A stretch of 64,000 nucleotides of DNA from Nymphalis io (Eukaryota > Arthropoda > Insecta > Lepidoptera > Nymphalidae). Positions 23,078 to 33,295 of this stretch are shown one piece after another (position 1 is the first letter of the stretch; each line of letters starts with the position of its first letter). A program made the position numbers and the translations under genes. The notes under the pieces are model-generated. The model ran no database searches and was not told the DNA's origin. It worked only from the letters and a program-made list of their open reading frames with translations. The stretch lies in the NCBI RefSeq assembly GCF_905147045.1, contig NC_065895.1, forward strand, positions 5,461,001 through 5,525,000, in the 5' to 3' direction.

Positions 23078-23359
23078 ATGGGCAAAGAACAAAGTAAAGA
23101 ACAAATTGTGATTGCACAAAATGCCGCAGGAGGCGTGAATTCGGCCGACGTGGAACTAATACACCAAAATCAGAAAGTGACAAATATAATTTTGGGTATT
23201 TTTCTTTTACTTTTAATTTTGGGGGCAAAGTTTGCCATATATAAATTATATAAACGCTGCCACATAAACTGGATGCGTCAGGAGATGGCCAGGAGCGCTT
23301 TCAGACGTTCGAGGCGTGGACCAGAGACTGGAGAAATAAATCAGGAACGTGTCGTTTAG
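23078..23359 (+). CDS. Small single-pass membrane protein encoded upstream of gag
   Basis: The 93-residue frame begins MGKEQS, which fits an N-myristoylation signal (Gly2, Ser6). A hydrophobic segment covers about residues 34-54 (IILGIFLLLLILGAKF core), followed by a strongly basic tail (YKLYKRC, RRSRRG). It starts 131 nt after the left LTR and stops 182 nt before gag, inside the leader. Standard Ty3/gypsy maps show no such gene. The composition matches the rest of the element and the frame is intact. A membrane-targeting or assembly role is inference from the myristoyl, transmembrane and basic pattern. It could in principle be chance, but a start context of acaaaATGG and a clean membrane segment argue for a real gene. 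Confidence 0.65.
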   Translation: MGKEQSKEQIVIAQNAAGGVNSADVELIHQNQKVTNIILGIFLLLLILGAKFAIYKLYKRCHINWMRQEMARSAFRRSRRGPETGEINQERVV

Positions 23360-23541
23360 CCTGGAGACGCATCAATAGATGTTTATAAAAAAAATAGGAG
23401 TGTAAAAGTGTGAAAAATATATAAAAGGAGAAGTGAAATAGTGTCATCAGCAAAGGTGTTATGGTATTATAGACAATAGATATATTCATATTTTATCATT
23501 ATTTTTAAGTGTATATTTTTAAGCCGTTTCTTAAGATTTAA

Positions 23542-24723
23542 ATGGATCATATATTAGATATAAAACATCAAATTGAAAATATAAAAATAAATTTAATTAA
23601 ACTAAGTAAAGGGAAAAGAACTAAAAAGTTGTTAGAACAGAAATATTTAGAGGCAAAAAGTTTATATGACGAATATATAAAATATCGTGACGAGTTAAAC
23701 TTTAATGCATCTAAAGGGTATATAAAAAAGGAAGAGATAAATTACTTATTAGTTGCTTGCGAAGAAATTGAATCGTTTTATCAAAAAATTCAAACAACTT
23801 GTTCAGTTAGTGACCAAGATTTTAGCACCATGACTGACTTTGACATGAAAACTGCTACTTCTCTTCTACCTATTATGACAGGAGATGAAGAAGTTACTAA
23901 AAAATTAATAGATTGTATCGAATTCTATAGCCAAACCATTAGGAAAGAACATGAACAGTTACTTATTTCTTTTGTCCTTAAAACTCGTTTAACTAAAAAT
24001 GCCAAATTACGTTTATTATCTAACTATGAATCTTCCACAGAACTTATTGCCGACATGAAAAATAATCTGTTGACTAAGCAGTCAGCCACGGCACTACAAA
24101 TAGAAATGTTAAAATCTAGACAAGGTTCGCAGAGTATTGAGGAATTTGGTAAGAAACTTGAGGATTTATTTGTTGAATTGACTATTTCCCAAGCTAACGG
24201 TGACGATAACGCGTTTAAAATATTGAGACCCGTAAACGAAAAATTAGCAATACAGCGATTCACCGAAGGTTTGAGGAACAGTCGATTAAGCACTATTTTA
24301 GCGGCCCGCAACTACTCAGAGCTGAAAGATGTTATAAGAGCAGCCAAAGACGAGGAACTGTCGCGTCAAGGCTCTTTTACATCAGCTGGAACGATTTTCA
24401 CGACTCAACATCGAGGTAAGTACCAACCATCTTATAGGGGGCATAGTAGAGGTCGAGTATTAAACAACGCACGCCAACATTACACGCCAAATAGTTCATT
24501 TAGGCCGATGCCGAATCAAACATCTAGTTTATACCACCGAGGAAACAATAGAGGATCCACAAGTAATTCTCGAGGACGCGGACATAATTTTGAACGTGCA
24601 GTATCGCGAGGTAGAAATAATAACGGTAGAAAACAGCATGGGTATCTTATGAATCAATCCCAAAACGATATACAGGTTACTACTTCGGAAAATAACCAAA
24701 ACTTAGAGTTTTTTCGATCCTAA
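23542..24723 (+). CDS. gag: Gag (capsid/nucleocapsid) protein
   Basis: The 393 residues give a lysine-rich N-terminal helical part (1-80), a capsid-like region (about 100-275, with IEEFGKKLEDLF and ENDAF-like core) and an arginine/glycine-rich tail (about 291-363, many RG, RGR and SRGR units). There is no CCHC zinc knuckle; the RG tail presumably packages the RNA (inference from basic RGG domains). The ATG at 23,542 follows an in-frame stop (TAA just upstream). Translation ends at TAA 24,721-24,723, overlapping the pol frame, so Pol is expected as a Gag-Pol product by +1 frameshifting. The frame is undisturbed. Confidence 0.9.
   Translation: MDHILDIKHQIENIKINLIKLSKGKRTKKLLEQKYLEAKSLYDEYIKYRDELNFNASKGYIKKEEINYLLVACEEIESFYQKIQTTCSVSDQDFSTMTDFDMKTATSLLPIMTGDEEVTKKLIDCIEFYSQTIRKEHEQLLISFVLKTRLTKNAKLRLLSNYESSTELIADMKNNLLTKQSATALQIEMLKSRQGSQSIEEFGKKLEDLFVELTISQANGDDNAFKILRPVNEKLAIQRFTEGLRNSRLSTILAARNYSELKDVIRAAKDEELSRQGSFTSAGTIFTTQHRGKYQPSYRGHSRGRVLNNARQHYTPNSSFRPMPNQTSSLYHRGNNRGSTSNSRGRGHNFERAVSRGRNNNGRKQHGYLMNQSQNDIQVTTSENNQNLEFFRS
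24706..24723 (+). promoter_or_regulatory. Candidate +1 frameshift site between gag and pol
   Basis: The gag codons read GAG TTT TTT CGA TCC TAA. The pol frame is open from 24,707, just after a TAG at 24,704-24,706, so the overlap is only about 17 nt. TTT TTT C allows the Phe tRNA to move from TTT to TTC while the CGA codon waits in the A site. UUU followed by a CGN codon is the arrangement of the known +1 shift in the influenza A PA-X mRNA (established). Confidence 0.6.
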
Positions 24724-27700
24724 CTTTATTCTAGCATGCAATACATATAATAATTTCGTAGAGTTTACAATATTAGGTACCAAATATAGAATGCTAATTG
24801 ACACGGGCGCCTCGATGTCAGTGATTAAATACGATGTAATAAGAGATAGGAATATTCCAATACATCCAAAACGCGTAGCCGTAAATGGTATTGGTGGCAC
24901 CTCGTACACCGAGGGCTATGTTTACATACCGTTTACCTTATGTGGAATAGAATTCAAACATAAGTTTTATGTCTTAAAGAATTTGCCTTGTATTCAAGAT
25001 GGTTTAATCGGACAAGAATTTTTAACTAATTATAATTGTGTATTAAATTACGAAAATAATACATTTACTTTAAATAGCTTCGACAAACCAATTACGCTCT
25101 CCTTAGGTTTAGGAAAATTAGGTAAAAATACATTTATAAAGGTACCTCCGAGGTGTGAAAAGTTTTTTCAAGTTGATTCTTATTTGAATGAATCGTGTGT
25201 TATATTTCCCAGAGAATTGTGTGAAGGTGTATTTATCGCTGGAAGTATCTGTCAACCGAAAGAGGGAAAAATATTTATTCAAATTTTAAATACTCGCGAA
25301 ACAGAAATTAATCTTAGTTATTTTAGGCCTGAAATTGATTTATTATCGAATTATAATATTTGTTCGTTTAACAAAGAAAATTTGGACGGAAAAAGAGTTC
25401 GGAAATTATTATCATTAATTAAATTGAATCATTTGAACAAAGAAGAAAGCATTAGTATACAAAGTATTTGTGCGAAATATGCTGACGTATTTTTCTTGCC
25501 AGGAGACAAGTTAGGTACGTGTAATCTTTACGAACAAAATATACAACTAAAAGCTAATACGAATCCGGTCTATACTAAACAATATAGATTACCGTTTTCT
25601 CAACGTGATGAAATAGAAAAACAAGTTCAAAAAATGTTGGCCAATGATATTATCGAACCCGCTAACAGCGAATGGTCTAGCCCAGTACTATTAGTACCTA
25701 AAAAATCAGAAGATAATAATAAAAGCTGGCGTTTAGTGATAGATTTTCGGAAATTAAATGATTGTATAATGCATGACAAATTTCCCCTTCCGAATATAAG
25801 TGATATATTAGACTCACTTTCAGGAGCTATTTATTTTTCTCAATTAGATTTAACACAAGCTTATTATCAAACGAAGCTAAATGCTGACAGTAGGAAATAT
25901 ACCGCATTCACAACACCGTCTGGCCAGTATCAAATGACCCGTATGCCTATGGGTTTGAAAACCAGTCCTGGTTCATTTTCACGCTTAATGACAGTAGCAA
26001 TGTCGGGACTTAATTACGATAAATGTTTTGTATATTTGGATAATTTAATTTGTTTCGGAAGAAATTTAGATAGTCATAATAAAAATTTGTTAGATATTTT
26101 AACAAGGCTTAGAAAAGTTAATTTAAAATTAAATCCTGATAAGTGCGATTTTCTTCGAAAAGAAATTTTATACCTCGGACACGTGGTATCAGCGGACGGT
26201 ATTAAACCAGATCCAGAAAAAATTAAGGCGTTAATTAATTATCCGGTTCCTAAAAACGTAGACGAGCTCAAACGATTTGTAGCCTTTGCGAACTATTATC
26301 GAAAGTTTATTCCGAATTTCGCCCAAATCTGTATTCCATTAAATGATTTATGTCGTAAAAATGTAATATTTAATTGGGATAAAAACTGTCAAAAATCATT
26401 TAGTACTTTAAAAGAAATGTTAATGAGCCCTCCAATATTACAATATCCTATTTTCGATTATAATAACACATTTATACTACAGACAGACGCCTCAGGGTAT
26501 GCAATAGGTTCGATTTTATGTAATGCTGATCGTAGACCAATAGCTTACGCCAGTCGTAGTTTAAATAAAGCTGAACGTAGGTATCCAACGATTGAGAAAG
26601 AGCTTTTAGCGATTGTTTGGTCTGTTAAATATTTTAGACCGTATCTCTATGGACGAAAGTTCATTATAGAAACAGATCATAGACCCTTAATATTTTTATA
26701 CAATATGACAGATCCTTCCAGTAGATTGTTAAAATTTCGGCTAATACTTGAAGAGTATGATTTTAAGGTTACTTATGTGAAAGGGTGTGATAATGTAGCT
26801 GCAGATGCATTGTCACGCATAGAAATTAGTAGTGAAGAATTAAAGGCGATGAATGATCATATTTTGTCAGTACTTACAAGGGCACAAAAGAAGAAGCTTG
26901 ATGAAAAACCTTGTAATTCTACTTCGGTTTCTAATATTTCTACTGACGATTGGACTGATCACCCAAGAGTTGTAGAGATGTTAAAACTACCGAAGTATTA
27001 CACGGAGTTGGTATTTGTGAATGAAGAAGAATGGAGAAAGTTTAAAAAATGCGTATCATTAGAGCGTGGTGATTATGCATACTCGTCGTCAAATCGTACA
27101 ATTTTTGTGAAACTGTTTACCCAATCCCAGTGTACACGAGCTGTCTCTGTGAGGGAAATGGAATCATTTTGTATCGATTTAAAAATAAATACGTTATATG
27201 TAATAAAAGATGAGAATAATTTTCAAATAATTAAAGAGCTAGCTCAGGTTATTAATAAAATGCGTAAGTGGTCCGGACCCCGTTTATGCGTAATTAAAGG
27301 AGTTACAAAAATTATAGACGACGATACGAAAAGAGTTATATTAAACGATTATCATATCCTGCCCACTAGCGGACACGCAGGAATAAGACGTATGTTAAAT
27401 AACATTCGTAAAAAATATTTTTGGCCAGGATTAGAGCATGATGTTAAGCTTTTTGTAAAAAAATGTAGTAAATGTCAACGTTATAAATATTTAAATACCA
27501 TAAAAGAACCTATGACCATAACGGACTGTGGAAATTCAGCTTTTGATAAGATTTATTTAGATTTGGTAGGTCCATTGACAAGAGATAATAATTATAATTA
27601 CATTTTAACGCTCCAATGCGACCTCACCAAATATGTCGAGGCATATCCGATAGCAGGTAAGGATGCGCGCACAGTAGCTACAACTCTAGTAAATAATTTT

Positions 27701-28348
27701 ATACTTAGATATGGCATCCCTCGGCAGATCGTGACCGATAGAGGAACTGAATTTATAAATTCTACAATGGAAGAGGTTTGTAAAATTTTAAATATAAGTC
27801 AATTACAGTCTACAGCCTTCCACCATCAGACCTTAGGATCACTTGAAAATAGTCATAAACATTTAACATTTTATTTAAGAATGCAAGTTAACAGTCATAG
27901 TCAGGAATGGAGTTCATGGATTCCTTACTGGTGTTTTTCGTATAACACTTCTGTACACTCGAGTACAAAATTTACTCCATACGAATTAGTGTTTGGCAAA
28001 CAATGTAACTTACCAAGTAATCTTAGGTCGACAATAGATCCAATTTACAATTTTGATGATTATGCAATAGAACTAAAATACCGGTTACAAAAGTCACAAA
28101 ATGATGCTAAAACAAACCTCATAAATTGTAAAACTTTAAGAAAAATAAAATATGATAGAAGTATAAACCCAGTGGAGTATAAACAAGGAGACTTAGTATT
28201 GATTAAAAATGAAAATATTAGCAAACTTGATCCATTATATTTAGGTCCATATACAGTTGTTAAAGATTTATCACCGAATGTTGTAATTTTAGTCAATGGT
28301 AAAGAAAAAACTGTTCATAAAAATAGGACAAGACTTTATGTTGAATGA
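24707..28348 (+). CDS. pol: Pol polyprotein: protease, RT, RNase H, integrase
   Basis: The frame is open from 24,707; the first ATG is at 24,791, giving 1185 residues (numbering below). Protease: DTGA at 4-7. RT: catalytic Asp353 in SQLDLTQAYYQ; the second box reads VYLDNLICFGR, with Asp417 followed by Asn418 (AAT at 26,042-26,044) where Asp is expected. RNase H: Asp566 in QTDASG, then EKELLAIVW, TDHRPL and AADALSR. Integrase: HHCC finger (HILPTSGH, later CSKC), then Asp924, Asp983 and Glu1019, a DD35E spacing. A GPY/F module (LGPYTVVKD) ends the protein. No stop or frameshift occurs. The Asn418 change should abolish reverse transcription by analogy with other RTs. ATG 24,791 lies inside protease, so entry by frameshift at about 24,712 is more likely than initiation there. 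Confidence 0.93.
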   Translation, partial: SFFDPNFILACNTYNNFVEFTILGTKYRMLIDTGASMSVIKYDVIRDRNIPIHPKRVAVNGIGGTSYTEGYVYIPFTLCGIEFKHKFYVLKNLPCIQDGLIGQEFLTNYNCVLNYENNTFTLNSFDKPITLSLGLGKLGKNTFIKVPPRCEKFFQVDSYLNESCVIFPRELCEGVFIAGSICQPKEGKIFIQILNTRETEINLSYFRPEIDLLSNYNICSFNKENLDGKRVRKLLSLIKLNHLNKEESISIQSICAKYADVFFLPGDKLGTCNLYEQNIQLKANTNPVYTKQYRLPFSQRDEIEKQVQKMLANDIIEPANSEWSSPVLLVPKKSEDNNKSWRLVIDFRKLNDCIMHDKFPLPNISDILDSLSGAIYFSQLDLTQAYYQTKLNADSRKYTAFTTPSGQYQMTRMPMGLKTSPGSFSRLMTVAMSGLNYDKCFVYLDNLICFGRNLDSHNKNLLDILTRLRKVNLKLNPDKCDFLRKEILYLGHVVSADGIKPDPEKIKALINYPVPKNVDELKRFVAFANYYRKFIPNFAQICIPLNDLCRKNVIFNWDKNCQKSFSTLKEMLMSPPILQYPIFDYNNTFILQTDASGYAIGSILCNADRRPIAYASRSLNKAERRYPTIEKELLAIVWSVKYFRPYLYGRKFIIETDHRPLIFLYNMTDPSSRLLKFRLILEEYDFKVTYVKGCDNVAADALSRIEISSEELKAMNDHILSVLTRAQKKKLDEKPCNSTSVSNISTDDWTDHPRVVEMLKLPKYYTELVFVNEEEWRKFKKCVSLERGDYAYSSSNRTIFVKLFTQSQCTRAVSVREMESFCIDLKINTLYVIKDENNFQIIKELAQVINKMRKWSGPRLCVIKGVTKIIDDDTKRVILNDYHILPTSGHAGIRRMLNNIRKKYFWPGLEHDVKLFVKKCSKCQRYKYLNTIKEPMTITDCGNSAFDKIYLDLVGPLTRDNNYNYILTLQCDLTKYVEAYPIAGKDARTVATTLVNNFILRYGIPRQIVTDRGTEFINSTMEEVCKILNISQLQSTAFHHQTLGSLENSHKHLTFYLRMQVNSHSQEWSSWIPYWCFSYNTSVHSSTKFTPYELVFGKQCNLPSNLRSTIDPIYNFDDYAIELKYRLQKSQNDAKTNLINCKTLRKIKYDRSINPVEYKQGDLVLIKNENISKLDPLYLGPYTVVKDLSPNVVILVNGKEKTVHKNRTRLYVE

Positions 28349-28566
28349 TCATTAAACATATTGTTTATTAAGACTTGTGATTATGACTGTACCTATTATG
28401 ATATTTGATATTAAATTTCAGCACTGCATTATTATACCTTTGTTTACATATTTGTTTTATTTTGTTTAATTATTATTATATTCAATTTTATTTTACTTTT
28501 TCATATTGTATTTTGATTAAAAAAAATGTTAATGTATCCAACATTTTTTTTTTGTTTGGTAGGGCA

Positions 28567-28669
28567 TGTAGTGTAGTATATAAGCAGCTGACACATGGTA
28601 TTGGGAGCAGTAATAAATTTATCTTCAAACCTTAAACATCTACTTTATTTACCTAGTCCCGTCCTTACA
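28567..28669 (+). repeat. Right LTR, 103 bp
   Basis: It is identical to the left LTR as far as I can compare base by base. Between pol and this LTR (28,349-28,566) there is only T-rich untranslated DNA; no env gene. Confidence 0.95.
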
Positions 28670-28673
28670 ATAC

Positions 28674-29147
28674 ATTGCATGTTAAACTTCAAGAACTAAC
28701 ATTAGTGGGCGTGGATATTTTACAAGCATTCCATTTTTCACAGCAAGCAAAAAATGTGGCATAGATTAATAATATCAATTAGACAACTACTCAATAAAAT
28801 ATAAACTATAAGTATTATTATTCAATTATTATTATTATCAAAGTAAGATATGTAAAGGTAAATGAGAGGATACAGGAAGAAACTATAAAATTAATAAATG
28901 ATTGTATTTATTTTAATTAAAAAAATAGTAAATGACAACAAAATTTTGATCAAAAAAAACCCCTGAAAATTACTTAAAAATACACCTATTTACAAAAAAA
29001 AACGTTTTAAAAAATATATATATATAAGCACAAATAAAACATTTTTATTAAATTAATTTAATATATATATATATTGCCATTTAAATATTTATTATATGTA
29101 CATATTATAACCCGAGATGGCCCTATGTATATAAAACCCTAACTTTT
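28674..29147. other. AT-rich non-coding DNA
   Basis: Only short (TA)n runs near 29,015 and 29,062 stand out. Confidence 0.4.
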
Positions 29148-29282
29148 CAGGCATTCATCATTGATGCCCGATTAATAATTCATCCCGTGTCTGACGATGA
29201 AACATCTTAAGGAAACCTGCATGTGTCTAATGAATTTCTAACACATATATATCCACCAAACCGCAATGGAACAGCTTGACGG
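29148..29282 (+). repeat. SINE family A, middle fragment
   Basis: 'aacatcttaaggaaacctgcatgtgtctaat' and 'atccaccaaaccgcaatggaacagc' match the central part of the reference at 54-352. Confidence 0.6.
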
Positions 29283-29807
29283 TGAGTGTTTTGGAACCGT
29301 AATACTTATTGTTGCTTTTATATTCACACTTGTTGTTGTTTTTATACTTTGCTTATATGGATAAAATATTCAATATTACTGTCCGCATTACTTCTTATTA
29401 ATCTGTGGCATCTTGCATAATATTTCACAACTTAACACATAATGTCTTCGCATCGTCTCTGGCAAATGACAGCAAAAGCATTAAATTGCAAAATGGCGTG
29501 CAGAGACGGAAATATCTATTGTCTGTTGTATAATTTTGTATGTTTACAGAAATGCATTACGCTTGAGCGTTTTGACAACTAAGATCCTTTATGAAATTGC
29601 CTTTATGTATTTAATAGAACAGTTTTTCGTTTACTTTCTAAATTTAACCATTTTTATAGTATGTGTTTATTTGCATGGATGTATTTCTATAATTTTGTAA
29701 CATATATAGAAATTTGATCTATATATCATTTCAAAGTCAAGGATAAGCTTTAAGCATAAGCTTTGTCAAATACTCAGAATTAAACGATGTAAAATTAATC
29801 CTAAATA

Positions 29808-29905
29808 ATCTTATAAATGTGAAAGTTAATTTGTGTATATGTTTGTGACACTTTAACGTATTAACTAAAACCTCAGACGAAGTCGTAGGCGAAGGCTATT
29901 TTTAG
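29808..29905 (+). repeat. Repeat family E fragment
   Basis: 'aatgtgaaagttaatttgtgtatatgtttgt' to 'cagacgaagtcgtaggcgaagg' resembles a dispersed lepidopteran tail repeat, also seen at 33,915-34,030 and in the family-D SINE. Confidence 0.45.
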
Positions 29906-30540
29906 TAAATATTATCGAAAATAATTCTGTTTATTCCTGACTTATTTAAAACACGTTTTATTGTGTCGATACAATTCATCTTGTAAGATTAAACAAAAAA
30001 TTAATAATTAAATATCGAAGATTCTAAAAAAAACATATATCTACCGTGGAACAGTCAATACCCAGGAGAAACACGCAATTTCTTTCAAAATATAACTTCA
30101 AGAGAGGATTACAATAATATAGTATATTTATTAAGCTGGCGGTTTCTCGAGACTCGTGTTTATTATATTATATATGAGCTCAATGCTGTTCGTAGAAACG
30201 TTACCTTAATCAAATGCCATATTTGAAAACAAGCCTTACGAAGCAATAAATAAAAACAAACGGCCTTACGAATAAACGTGCTATAGCGAGTGAACAGTTA
30301 CACGCCAGTTTATTTCTTTCTGTCACTATCAATTTGAGATTCAAAAGAAGAAGATAAACATTGTTTAACTATTCAACTGCTAAAAAACATTGATTAGTAA
30401 GATTTAATTTATAATTTCAATTTAATAAGAAGCCAACGTGATTAAAAAAAATATATTACATAACTTACAGGATGTAACTGACAGTTTACAATTGCGTACC
30501 ATCACTTACAGTAACTCAGCATGTGTAACATTGTGTTTGA

Positions 30541-31018
30541 ATTTTACTGATGGTAGGGCTTTGTGCAAGCTCGTCTGGGTAGGTACCACCCACTTCGTCA
30601 CGGTAGCATGCGATAGCGATCCCGTGGCGCTCCACATTAAGACGGAAAGGGTATCGCTGGTTTTTTAATGGGTATTCCGATGTTCGGGGCGCACTCAGCG
30701 TCTTGGACACACACCGGCGAGCCCCATATACACCCCCACTGTTCCCGTGGGGGAAACGGGTAAAGCGTTTTTCCAGCGTTAAAAAAAAAGTACCACCCAC
30801 TTATCAGATATTCTACCGCAAAACAGCAGAACTTGGTATTGTTCTGCTCTGCTTTGAGGGCTGAGTGAGCCAGAGTAATTACAGGCACACATGACATCTT
30901 AGTTCAGAAGGTTGGTGGCCCATTGGCGATGTAAGCGATGGTTAAAATTTCTTACAACACCAATGTCTATGGGCGTTGGCGACCGCTTACTAACATGTGG
31001 CCCATATGCTCGTCCAAA
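30541..31018 (+). repeat. Repeat family B, full copy split by an insertion
   Basis: It starts like 8205 ('actgatggtagggctttgtgcaag') and ends 'catgtggcccatatgctcgtcc' followed by A's. At 30,583-30,595 and again at 30,790-30,802 it carries gtaccacccactt, the duplicated target of the element inserted between. Without the insert it aligns along the full reference. Confidence 0.85.
30596..30789 (+). mobile_element. 194-bp retro-insertion (LINE 3' end) nested in repeat B
   Basis: The insert is GC-rich, ends in nine A's, and is flanked by a 13-bp target duplication, so it came by target-primed reverse transcription as a 5'-truncated copy. 'ctggttttttaatgggtattccgatgttcgg' resembles 3' UTRs of R1-group LINEs as I recall them; no coding part is present to prove it. 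It is younger than the family-B copy it interrupts. Confidence 0.85.
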
Positions 31019-31887
31019 AAAACTTAACAATTAATAAGTTCAATAAATATATATGTATAGAAACAGCAAAAAGATGATTTAATTATTCTAAATAATTTTG
31101 TTGACGGAGCTGCATCGACAACTACTATATTATAGTTTAAGCCTGCAATGTACATTGATTGTTAAACTTTGATGTAAAATACCTATACACGGCCCTTGAG
31201 CGGTAAGATCGACTTATATCCCGTGACGGCATACGGCGTAACCCTCTTTTATGACGTCTCGTCGCCTCTCCGCCACTACTCTCTATTCCCTTATGTGTGC
31301 GTGGCACGTATACTTCGTTGGCATATATTATTCTAATAACAATTAAAAATATATATTTATTTTATTAATGTAACTCTGTTTTTGTACTCCATATTTATTT
31401 ACTACTTTACTCTAATTACAAATTCTTTCAATAAACATGAAATAGATAAAGATAAACAAATTGAATAACATTCACAAATTTACCGTGAAATAATACGAAA
31501 TGGAGTACATTAATTTTTGAAAGACTTTTTTTCGTCAAACATGGTTCTTGTTAGTAGATAAATTCCCGGTATTGGAAATTGAGATAGAGGAAGTGAAATA
31601 ACGATGCTCATTCGGGAATTCGTAATGGAAAAATAACGTAACAAACCATGCGGTATTAATTTTTGCGCTTTTATAAACTAACAGGGAAGCTTCGTGTGCA
31701 TCCTGTTTAATATTGAAATATTCTTTCAAAATGAATGTTGAATTTTATTTAAAATCTTTTATATATTATTTACTGTTACTTTTCTATTTAATTATTATTA
31801 TTACATATCAGATATGAAAAAGTCATTATGTAAGTTAAGGAATAGAAAGTGCGGCTGTGTTTGCGCACACACTTGTGCACTATAATA
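31019..31887. other. Non-coding DNA with one unassigned GC patch
   Basis: Positions 31,190-31,325 are much GC-richer than the flanks ('cgtgacggcatacggcgtaaccctc' region) and are not explained by any repeat in the window. The remainder is AT-rich. Confidence 0.4.
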
Positions 31888-33185
31888 TTAGGTCCTTACA
31901 TATGAAATTGGCGTTTTGTACGGGAGGAATATAGTCATTTTTTTTTGTAAAATATTTTTAATTAATCAATGTATGCATCGTTATCTATGTGCACTTTTGC
32001 TATCTCATAGGTAGTTAATTGATCCCTTTACTAAAAAAACCACGGGGGCGAGAATCAGTAAACTCTTTAAAGGCGGTTTGGACTGCCGCATCGGAGTTGA
32101 ATTTTTTTCCTTGCAAGAAGTTGTCCAAATACCGGAAAAAATGTTAATCTTAGCAAAAAAAAAGCAAGGTCCGGGGAGTACGGTGGATGTCGCAGACATT
32201 CCAATTGTAACTCATCTAACTTAGTGGTTGTTTGTTGTGCAGTAGTCTTGCGTTGTCGTGAAGCAGCAGTGGCTTAGAGCGATTGACCAATCTCGGTTGT
32301 TTAGCAGCTAGTTCTTCCTTCATGGTTTGCAGTTGCTGAAAAAAGATATTTGCTGTAATCGTTTAGCCAGATTTTAGAAAGCTGTAGTGAACGACACCGG
32401 CGCTGTTCAACCAAACACTCACAAGTAACTTTTTCTGAGTCAATTTTCGTTTAGGGCAGGATTTGGCTGGGTCTTCAGTATTCAGCCATTGCGACGAGCG
32501 CTTCCGATTATCGTACAGTATCCACTTTTCATCACAAGTAATGATTCGATTTAAAATATCTTTATTATTGTGTCGGTTGAGCAAAGTAACACAGCAGTCG
32601 ACGCGTGTTTGCTAGTTCGATTCACTCAATTCATGAGGTACCGTTATATATATATAATCGTTCAAGTTTTTTTTCTTTTCCGATTTGCTTCAAGTGGATT
32701 AATCAGTTTTATCACTTACCCTGAAGCCTGCAGCTATCTCTGAAGTGCTTTGTGATGGATCCGCTTCCACAATAGCTTTTAATTCTTCATTTTCCACTTT
32801 GGTCTCCGTCCGTCCACGGTGTTGGTTCTGAAGGCCGAAATTTCCAGAACGAAAATGTTGAAACCAAAAACGTACCGTGCTTTCTTTTGCGACACTAGTG
32901 CCGGACACATCATTAATCCTTCGAGTAGTTTCTACAGCACTGGTGCCACGGTAGAACTCGTAGTCGTAAATATACCAATATTTCATGTTTTCCATTGTGC
33001 GGTAATAAGCGACGCCAAAGAAAAAAAAATATGAGGAAAAAACAAGTGAATGACTGTTTTCAAAACTCAAATGTACCAGCTAAATGAATTATAAATTTGA
33101 ATTTGGAATTCTTAACCAAAGAGGAGATATTTCAGATCAAAGTGGTCAGTACGACAAAACTCTAATTTCATATGTAAGGACCTAA
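31888..33185 (-). mobile_element. mariner (cecropia-type) DNA transposon, 1298 bp
   Basis: Terminal inverted repeats TTAGGTCCTTACATATGAAA (left) and its complement (right) are flanked by TA dinucleotides (31,886-31,887 and 33,186-33,187). Length is that of a full mariner. The enclosed transposase is broken. A second copy with the same ends lies at 36,836-38,014 in the other direction. Confidence 0.93.
31998..32995 (-). pseudogene. mariner transposase pseudogene
   Basis: From ATG 32,995-32,993 (MENMKYWYIYDYEF) the N-terminal helix-turn-helix part reads to VSDKTD and then meets a stop. After a disordered stretch, frame 32,584-32,363 contains the first catalytic Asp in TCDEKWILYDNRKR and the motif VVHYSFLKSG. 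Further on, LLLHDNAR is followed by a small deletion that shifts the frame. The DD34D catalytic set is therefore never joined in one frame. Subfamily assignment (cecropia) rests on recalled motifs. Confidence 0.9.
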
Positions 33186-33295
33186 TATGTCCTGCGCAGT
33201 TTGGTAACCTCTTGAGATTGGCCGCCGTGGCCGAAATCGGTCTGGAGGACGTTATTATTATTATCTGAAATAATAAAACTATTTTTTTATGAGAT

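Larger units (their letters stand above)
22840..28673 (+). mobile_element. Ty3/gypsy LTR retrotransposon, mdg3/Micropia-like, structurally complete
   Basis: Two LTRs of 103 bp (22,844-22,946 and 28,567-28,669) are identical by eye, begin TGT and end ACA, and are flanked by the 4-bp duplication ATAC (22,840-22,843 and 28,670-28,673). A primer-binding site follows the left LTR and a purine-rich tract (ggtagggca, 28,558-28,566) precedes the right one. Inside are a small membrane-protein ORF, gag, and pol in the order protease, RT, RNase H, integrase. There is no env. The integrase motif around HHQTLGSLENSHKH and the RT context point to the mdg3/Micropia lineage (recall, not searched). Identical LTRs mean recent insertion. 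The copy is probably not autonomous because its RT active site is changed (see pol). Confidence 0.95.

Noticed and set aside
30516..30897. Minus-strand frames of 86-94 codons
   Set aside because: They cross the junction of family B and its nested insertion, so they are composites of repeats.
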